Source: Phoronis pallida (lineage: Eukaryota; Phoronida; Phoronidae). Taken from it: 12,524 bases of DNA. Shown in pieces: positions 1 through 7,400 of this stretch. Positions within the stretch are counted from its first letter, which is position 1, and every line of letters begins with the position of its first letter. The stretch covers positions 1-12,524 of the forward strand of contig JAOXYC010186356.1 in assembly GCA_028565715.1 (NCBI GenBank), given 5' to 3'. Under the pieces are notes generated by a model. The model was not told the origin of the DNA and made no database searches. It saw nothing but the letters and a program-made list of their open reading frames with translations. Made by a program: the position numbers and the translations under genes.

Positions 1-845
1 ACGGCTCAAATAACATAAATAGATTTTGTAAAACTTTGGCATTCATATGTAAAACTGACCCTGTGCCAAAATGAAAATCGTTTATAAGAGAAAAGATTTT
101 GCCTGCAGCTATACTAACTGCACAACAAATTAATTGGAAAATTATTGGAGACATAAATTCGCAGTATCGAGTAGTCAATTTTAGCACATTATTTATCGAG
201 AAAGCAAAATGATATTAGGCACTTCTATGCGTTCAACAGGTGGTTGGTTGTATGTGACTAAAAATTCAAATACAATATATTAAAAGAACGAATTTTTAAA
301 AACACCAAAAATGTCTTCACCGAGTTTTTATCAATAATGTGAAACTACTGATTTTGCAGCCAGACACAAGCAAATCAGCTGAGAACTGGACAAGTTTTCG
401 TGTCTTCCTCTTAGACCATTCAAGAAGCACACAATACGAGTACATGTATAGTGTACTTACTGTCTCGGTGTTCATAATTAATCATTCAAACCAAGTTTTT
501 TTTATATAAATGGGCTTTAATATTAGTTAGCGCTTGGGTAAATTGGCGTTGTATAGGTCAACTAAAGTTTTAGCTAAAAAACGTCTGTAGACGTACTGTA
601 GGCTACGTGTAGTTCTTTTTTTTGAGAAAGAAAGATCAAAATAAAACTTTGACGCGCGAGAGACTAATAAGTTAAACGGTGTTTTTGATTTACTATAATT
701 GTTGTCGACCTACATGTACTGCTACTCAAAACCCAAATTGGAACATTTCTTAAAAATATAAAATAGACAGTTAAATAACTACTCCAAACAAATGCTGCAG
801 TCGTGATCCTGAACGCCAGGGGTGCAAATTTGAAGAAATAAACAG
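1..845. other. Non-genic sequence
   Basis: AT-rich with no open frame of note. I see no gene, RNA or mobile element in it. Confidence 0.6.
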
Positions 846-932
846 TAATGGAGAAGAAATCATCAAATAAAACGACTGTGAAAAATGTTATATTTTTTAC
901 AGTCGTTTTATTTGATTATTCCTTCTCCATTA
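846..932. mobile_element. Tiny hairpin MITE-like element
   Basis: Arms of 40 nt (846-885 and 893-932) pair with three mismatches, two of them G·T-compatible, around a 7-nt loop. The outermost TA on each side could be a TA target duplication, as for mariner-type elements. There is no coding capacity. Confidence 0.6.
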
Positions 933-1073
933 AAAAATATACTACATTAAAAGGATGCATTTATTCAGTTGTATCCAAAAAACAAATCCTCATGTGAAAA
1001 GGTGATCACAGCGCCACTCATGGGGTATTACGTATCCTTGCTTATAGCGTTTTAAAATTAGCACATAAAATTG

Positions 1074-1180
1074 ACCCCGGTGGTGTAGAAGCTTAAATTA
1101 GCAAAACTATCATGGGTATAGTAAACCCGGGTTTCATTCCCGATCGGGTTCTGAATTTTTCTGTCTTTTCAAAATGAGTA
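1074..1180 (+). mobile_element. Diverged tRNA-derived SINE-like copy with different head
   Basis: The A-box TGGTGTAGAAG (1081-1091) fits TRGYNNARNNG exactly. A tRNA-like fold spans 1074-1150: acceptor ACCCCGG with TCGGGTT, a perfect anticodon stem ACTAT/ATAGT around CATGGGT, and T-arm CCGGG-TTTCATT-CCCGA. The D-arm is about 6 nt too long and the B-box is degenerate. The tail TTTTTCTGTCTTTTCAA resembles that of the other two copies. Confidence 0.6.
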
Positions 1181-1185
1181 TTTAA

Positions 1186-1534
1186 ACAAAATTATTTTAA
1201 TTATAGTATACTGATAGCACGGGAAAATGTCACTGATTACGCGCTGAGCTCGCATGAATTTCCAAAATTAAAGCAAAGATAGAGAGTCATCTTCATGATT
1301 ACAATAACAATAACAGAGTCTGTGTCCAAATATTGTTTTTAGGCTGTAGCGGACCTCCGAAAATTTATTATCTTGTTCATTCACTGATTTTCTCGTCATT
1401 TCATTGGTCACCGCTGCCTATCTTAGCTCCTCCCCGTAACCAATTATATTCCTTCTCTCAAACATTGAATGAATGGTATCCGTCTCTGGCATTTCCAGAC
1501 AAAAAAAAACATGTTAATCTACTTTATTAAACTA
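1186..1534. other. Non-genic sequence between SINE-like copies
   Basis: A 65-residue open frame at 1333-1530 has no family resemblance and overlaps repeat-flanking sequence. Nothing else is recognisable. Confidence 0.6.
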
Positions 1535-1610
1535 GAGCATCTGACCGGCAATCAGGGAGACCTAGGTTCGATTCCCAGTTCAGTTCCAAATTGTTCAGTC
1601 TTTTTTTAGT
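1535..1610 (+). mobile_element. 5'-truncated tRNA-derived SINE-like copy
   Basis: The anticodon arm at 1540-1556 is identical to that of the copy at 6880-6990. The B-box GGTTCGATTCC (1565-1575) and CAGTTCAGTTCC follow, then a T-rich tail. The A-box half and 5' acceptor stem are degraded or missing. Confidence 0.7.
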
Positions 1611-1714
1611 ATAATTTATTAATAGAAAAAGCCAAATGTTTCAGCACTGTATAGAACTCCCGGGATAGAACTGTCGTCTCAGATACGCAGGACGTTTACA
1701 CCACTTTGTCCTGT

Positions 1715-1736
1715 CCCCCCGGGGTCCCCCCACCCC
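1715..1736 (-). other. G-run cluster, potential G-quadruplex
   Basis: On the minus strand, runs of 4, 6 and 6 G are separated by T and ACCCC. The longer runs can each supply two G-tracts. The embedded CCCCGGGG could instead form a hairpin. This is the most GC-rich spot in the left 3 kb. Confidence 0.5.
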
Positions 1737-3224
1737 TCGAAACCGTATTCAGTAGTAACAACACAGTGAACACACCCTCTGGTCGGAGTCCGTCCATTAT
1801 CAATTTTGGGTAGATGATCTGGTCCAAAACATCTTTATTACTTGGTCAAATCTAAACATTTACTGATAATTCGCCCAATTCAGTTACAGGTCAATTAAAC
1901 AATATACAATTCGAGAAAATCAATGGAATTAACTCCACAGTAGGCCAATGTTGCACACTACCAAAACTGCAGAAAATTGCAATTAAAAAATCGTATGTGT
2001 CAAAAGAACACAAGTGGTAATTTTCAGTAACAAGGAAAACTATATACCGAAATTTCCATCAAAGCGTCCAGAGAATTACTTCATCATTCATTTTCATTTT
2101 TGTTTACTTTTTCCTACAAAGAAGTTAAGTAAAATTTGAGTACAGGATTAACCTATGTGTCACCGCAATAACAAGTTCATTGGCGAAATAAATTTTATGA
2201 ATGACTCAATATATCAAAGGGCAGAATTATATAATTTTAAAATTCGTTTGACAAGTTGTGAACAAGTGTATTGAAGTTTGTATTATTGCTACTGAAATCA
2301 AGGTTCACCCATATCAATAACAACAGTTCATTAAGTAATACCACAAAAAGACCACAAAATAAATCGCCAGAACATTTTTGCGAGGGGTTCAAGTACCTGT
2401 TTACCGAATCAAGAAATACTTTTGGACGAATCTAGACAAGTGCTCCCGTTTTGATATTGAAACTTTGGCTGCTGATAATTTTTTAAAATAAATAAATTGA
2501 ATTTTTTTTATCAAAAAGTGGAAATTGTCACCATTACAGCTTTGAAGAAATCTCACTTCACCCCCAACTTAGCTCATTTCGTTCTAATAACACCGGGAAT
2601 AAGACTGACGGAACATAACGCGTAATGACAACGAGTACGACTGTTATATCAAACCGCAATCATTAAAAGAAAATATATAATTAATTAAACGCTTTCAAAA
2701 GATAACAGGTAGTTCACATGAGCGCTTCCACCTTCTTTCAAAGTATCAAATCAATTATTTACATTTGACGTTCCCCGTTATTTCCAAAGGCCCCAATTGT
2801 TAAAATTGTCAAACAATCGTATTTATACGCACTTGGTATTTTTTTGGTTTTCCTTTCCTTATTTAGTTTTTACTATTTTGGTGGCTTAGGCACCTTGAAC
2901 CGGGCTAGGATAGAATGCTGTATGTCTAGCAGTTGATGTTCACATTTTCAAGTCTACATGTTTCCCGGCAAGTTGAAACTGATGGCACATATGAGCGAAC
3001 AGATCCCGAACTTTGAGTAAACACACTATAGATGTTGAAAATGCAAGACGCACAAAACCCCCGCCTTTTACACAAAGGCCAAGGGAGACCCAATCAATGT
3101 TTTTCTTATTTTCCTGTTGTTCAGCATCGATATTATGTGATAGCAAGTTTGCATACCGACTAACCCCTTGACATTTGAGATCTGTTTCGATAAAAAATGG
3201 GTTGCCCATTGATAATCAGAACAA
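1737..3224. other. Non-genic sequence downstream of DAZAP2
   Basis: AT-rich. The only sizeable open frame is a minus-strand one at 3209-2940 (89 residues) that I do not recognise. It lies downstream of the candidate DAZAP2 poly(A) site. No RNA gene or mobile element was recognised. Confidence 0.5.
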
Positions 3225-3243
3225 AAATGATACTTTACATTAT

Positions 3244-3249
3244 TTTATT
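3244..3249 (-). terminator. Candidate polyadenylation signal of DAZAP2
   Basis: AATAAA on the minus strand, followed by a U/GU-rich stretch (catttttgttctg on the minus strand, about 3217-3229). It is the first canonical hexamer I found downstream of the stop codon. Confidence 0.45.
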
Positions 3250-3382
3250 AATCATATACATACAATATAAAATTACAATTCTAAATAATGTCAATATAAA
3301 TCCTTCCCATAATACTTTCATTTGGGTTTGTAACTTGATTAATACTAAATGATTTTCAATTAAAGTAGAAAACTTCATTGGG

Positions 3383-3390
3383 TATATACA
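3383..3390 (-). promoter_or_regulatory. Candidate Pumilio response element in 3' UTR
   Basis: The minus strand reads TGTATATA, an exact match to UGUANAUA, inside the inferred DAZAP2 3' UTR. An 8-mer this AT-rich can occur by chance. Confidence 0.3.
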
Positions 3391-4275
3391 CTTATAAAAT
3401 CAGATGAAAAACTTTTACAACACAAATACACATTAATGTTTTTGATTTGATGAATACTGAAGGAATTTACATCAACACCCGAAGAAACTCAACCTAACTC
3501 TTTGGCATGTAAGGCAAAGGAGCATATTTCTCTATCAGTGCAGTGCCATCTATTGACAGAAAATAAAACATTGGGTCAATACAATTGTAAATATTTTTGC
3601 AATAATAGGTATTCATCAAATACTTAAAATCGGTGGGTCGGTTTCATCTACAACTTAAATGGAATGTTTTGACACAGTGAGAAATAATCTAATTCATAAA
3701 TGAGCCCTGGGAAAAAAAAGAAGCTTTTGTTACAAAACTTAAAATGAGTTTAAACCTGAATGCCAAAAGGCTTCACCTAATGTAATTTATGTTAGTTCTG
3801 TATAAATCCACACACTGTTAAGAAAAAGCAAATACTTCAAAGTTATAGTTTTTTTACACACCATTTGTACATGATTCCCAAATCTCCTATGAATAGGTAG
3901 AAGTAAAATTACTCAGAGTGAAATTCACAAATAGACCTGGTGCTTGATGAGAGTAAACTTTTGGGCCCTTACATTGTTTCGACATCAAAAGTTGTTAAGA
4001 ATTTACTTTTATACAATAATCATACACTATTTGGATGGATACAATGAAAAATTGAAGTGTATTTCGACTTTTAGATGGTGTGAAAATATCTTAATTTGTC
4101 TACTTTCTAACATGGATATACGTACCATAGAATTTTTTTAAAGAGCAAACAATCCAATATGCTTTTGAGGGCACTACCATCTACTGTTAAGTATATTTCA
4201 TAACGCTAAAGTCACTTCAATTACTTCCATTTTTACACAAACTGGTAAAGACGCTTCTTTGCTGGACAATCCTCT

Positions 4276-4404
4276 TTACCAGATAGTATAACCACCATCG
4301 CCAGTTCCGCTCATAAAACTTCCTTTCTGTTGGGACATGACAACATTATGACCCTGGGCGGCGGCCATCTGGGCAGCGTTGGGTGCACACCCTGGTGGTG
4401 GAGG
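4276..4404 (-). CDS. DAZAP2: DAZAP2 terminal coding exon 5
   Basis: This 129-nt exon runs from an attacag acceptor to the TAA stop at 4278-4276. It encodes PPPPGCAPNAAQMAAAQG, then a HNVVMSQQKGSFMSG block, then TGDGGYTIW. It aligns along its length with the end of vertebrate DAZAP2 (PPPPGCPPNAAQLAVMQG and DGGYTIW). The proline run is formed across the exon 4/5 junction. Confidence 0.96.
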   Translation of the reverse strand, partial: PPPPGCAPNAAQMAAAQGHNVVMSQQKGSFMSGTGDGGYTIW

Positions 4405-7400
4405 CTGTAATTAAAAGTAGTTTATTGGTAAATTAAAATGTGTGGTAGTGTGAGAACAAATGTACCGTTTTAGATGTACATCACTTGTTTTCAATGGTTA
4501 CCGTAATTTACCCACATTTGGAATGGGGTTTTTGAGCAGAAATTTTAGGATGAACAAAATCATGAAAACAATCATTCTTAGAGATGTCAATGCAGCGTTG
4601 GTTAAAAACCTGGTTCCATTATTTACGATCTCCTTTAAAAGCGTCTCGTATTCACGAAATTGTCGTCTGTGATCAGCAGGCAAGGTGTGTATAATGTGCC
4701 CAATTTTCATCACGATAAAACACACATAAAATAAGACCATAGCATGAGTATATTCAATATTGCTGGTACTTTGACAAATACACATATGTCATCATCCGAG
4801 GAAAACTTTAAAATGACAATGAGCGCACTGGCGCTATACAGGTGTGAAAAACTCAACATACAAACATACAGTGAAGATATACAGCCACATCTATCGGTTA
4901 AAAGAGAAATATGAAATACAGCAAGATTCTAGGACTATACACTTACTCGTGCTATGGTCTTATATTTTGTGTGTTTTATTGTGATGAACATTTGGCACAT
5001 TTTATACACCTTGCTTGCTGATCACAGACAACAATTTCGTGAATACGAGACACTTTTAAAGAAGATCGTAAATATTGAACCAGTCAGGTTTTTAACCAAC
5101 GCTGCATTGATGAAAATCTGTTGCCAAAGTATACTAATATCTTAGATATGTTATGGTAAATTGTTAATAAAATAAAGTCCCTGTCTTAAAATTGCTACAA
5201 AAGGCTGTTATATAATGCTATGTTTCCAGCCCTACTACAATGTATAAGGGAAAGGTATTCTACAGTGATTTGAAACAATGAAACAGCGCTACAGGGCACA
5301 ACAAGTGCTACACCTCATCTGTTGAATGCACTGCCACTTACAGTCCGTGGTGCAAATAGTGTCCAGAATTTTAAAACTAAATTGTAGATATCATTGATTT
5401 TTAAAAATTATTGTTAGGGGAACAAATCGATCGTGTGCGTTCTAAAACATAATTATTGTAAACATGACAACAGGCTTGTGACCCGTGATTAAAAAGTTTT
5501 TGTTCAAACATTTTATAAGAAATAGTGTTAGTTTGCCAAAAAAAAAATTGCAAGTTTTTTGTTTCATGTATGAAAATCCTTTCCACTCTTGACGTAATTT
5601 GGATAAGATTTCGTACACTTGGCAAATTGTTTATCATAACCTCGATCGCCTAAAGTTTAGTTCTTATAGAAAATTAAGCCGTCCTGTAAAACATATTCAT
5701 CATCCCAAATGAAGTCTTGATTGGACATTATTTTTTTATCAAAAGGTGAAAAGAGGATAACTTTAATATTCCTTCACTCACTGGAATGTTGGCTGTAGCT
5801 CCTACATCGAATCTTGCCCCAGCCTCATACCCGCCCTGTACCGTGATTGTCTGCTGTTGTTGCTGATATTGTGGGGGCATCCCCTGAGCGTAATACGGAT
5901 GTTGTTGTGTGTTCATGTATGGCTGGAAACCAGGCTGACCAGGCTGCATTTGCTAGAAATACAAAACAGTTAAATCATTAAGATTAGAATGTTGACAAAC
6001 TTTCTTGTTTTAAGTAAATTCCAGAATAAAATTCTGATGGCTGTTACCGAATAAAATCCAATAAAAATACAAACATATTTAAAATAAATAACTATGTTAA
6101 AATGACGTGTATTCGGTATAAAATGTTCTAAAATTTATTGTAAAATGTAAACGTTACGAGCAATAGCTCTTGTACTGATGAAGAGCTATTGTAACGTTTA
6201 CAATAAATTTTAGAACATTTTATACCGAATACGCGTCATTTTAACATATTTATTTATTTTAAATATGTTCGTATTTTTCTTGTTTTAAGTATTTTCCATG
6301 TTGTGATTAAAAAGAAAACAAGACTTTTTAAAATCATACTGTAGTATTCCGACTAGTTTCAATGTTACCACATCATTGTCACAGGGTTCGCTAAAAATTC
6401 TGGCATTTGCATTACATCATGTGTAGATTACTATATTGAACGAAGTTTAATTTCGGAAAGTCTTGTTTTCTTTTTACTTACAAAAATAGTTAACAAGGTT
6501 TGACAAGTATCAGTGCAGTTTGACTTCATTAATTTAAAATTTTAAGATACTATCTCCTGCATTGGTCCCAATCTGGCGTCAAATTGCAAATCAACTAGAA
6601 ATATGTTGTGTACAAGTCCTTTGTTGAACTTACTTGCATCTGAGTAAAAAAAATCAAAACAATCTGCAAAGGGGTGATTTATATAAAAAGCTCTCAAATC
6701 CCCCTTACAGATTTTTTTTGAATTTTTTGACTCAGATGCAAGTTAGTATAAATTTTCATCAAGGGACTCATACACAAAATTTCTAGTTGATTTGAATTTT
6801 GATGCCAGATCGGGACCAACACAGGACAGCATCTTTAACTTTAAAAAATGCTGTCCCGATTAGTTTAATTTTAAATCATTGGTGAAAGATATTGAAAAGA
6901 CAGAAACATTGGAACTGATCTGGGAATCGAACCCAGGCCTCCTGATTGCCGGTCAGATACTCTACCATCTAAGTTAACCAGCTCCTACTATTTTCTGTGC
7001 TAATTTAAACGCTATGAGCCATACATTTATTTGTATTGGTGAAAGAGATGACTTTATGTTGACTTTATATAAATTGGAATGAATAATAGGCAGTTTTCAG
7101 CATATTTCCAAAATAAATGTATGAATACAAAATTAAGGTAATTTTTTCAGACATTTCTGTTCATGACTATCATTTTCTACTATTAAAATATTTGATCAAT
7201 TCGTTCCCTACATGGTCAGAATTATTACCAACAAAGTTCATGCAACTCAGTTTATTTTCGTACATGACCTAAACATAAAAAGATGAATGATGAAAGTGTA
7301 TTGAATTATTATGCTAATTTATTCAAGCTGGCTAAGTATATCTCATGAATGCGTGACTGTTCACGTGGGGGTCAATCCGTGACACAAACATTTAAATGAT

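Larger units (their letters stand above)
3225..4275 (-). other. DAZAP2: Inferred DAZAP2 3' UTR
   Basis: From the stop codon to the first canonical AATAAA on the minus strand (3249-3244) there are about 1 kb without a recognisable exon. Short open frames here lack family resemblance. The UTR extent is inferred from the poly(A) signal only. It contains one Pumilio-type UGUAUAUA site. Confidence 0.5.
4405..5781 (-). other. DAZAP2 intron 4
   Basis: This 1377-bp GT-AG intron is dominated by two inverted copies of a roughly 165-bp repeat (4587-4750 and 4945-5110). The part from 5111 to 5781 shows nothing recognisable. Confidence 0.85.

Noticed and set aside
1333-1530. 65-codon plus-strand open frame
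   Set aside because: It has no family match, lies between SINE-like copies and ends in repeat sequence.
2940-3209. 89-codon minus-strand open frame downstream of DAZAP2
   Set aside because: I recognise no domain. It lies past the candidate poly(A) site and has no supporting splice or promoter context.
4498-4785. Minus-strand open frame similar to the plus-strand one at 4954-5145
   Set aside because: The similarity is explained by the inverted DNA repeat. The copies differ by indels and neither has a recognisable protein family.
6913-6983. Possible functional tRNA gene (minus strand)
   Set aside because: Position 33 of the anticodon loop is not T, the acceptor relies on G·T pairs, and a second truncated copy with a common tail marks it as a SINE head.
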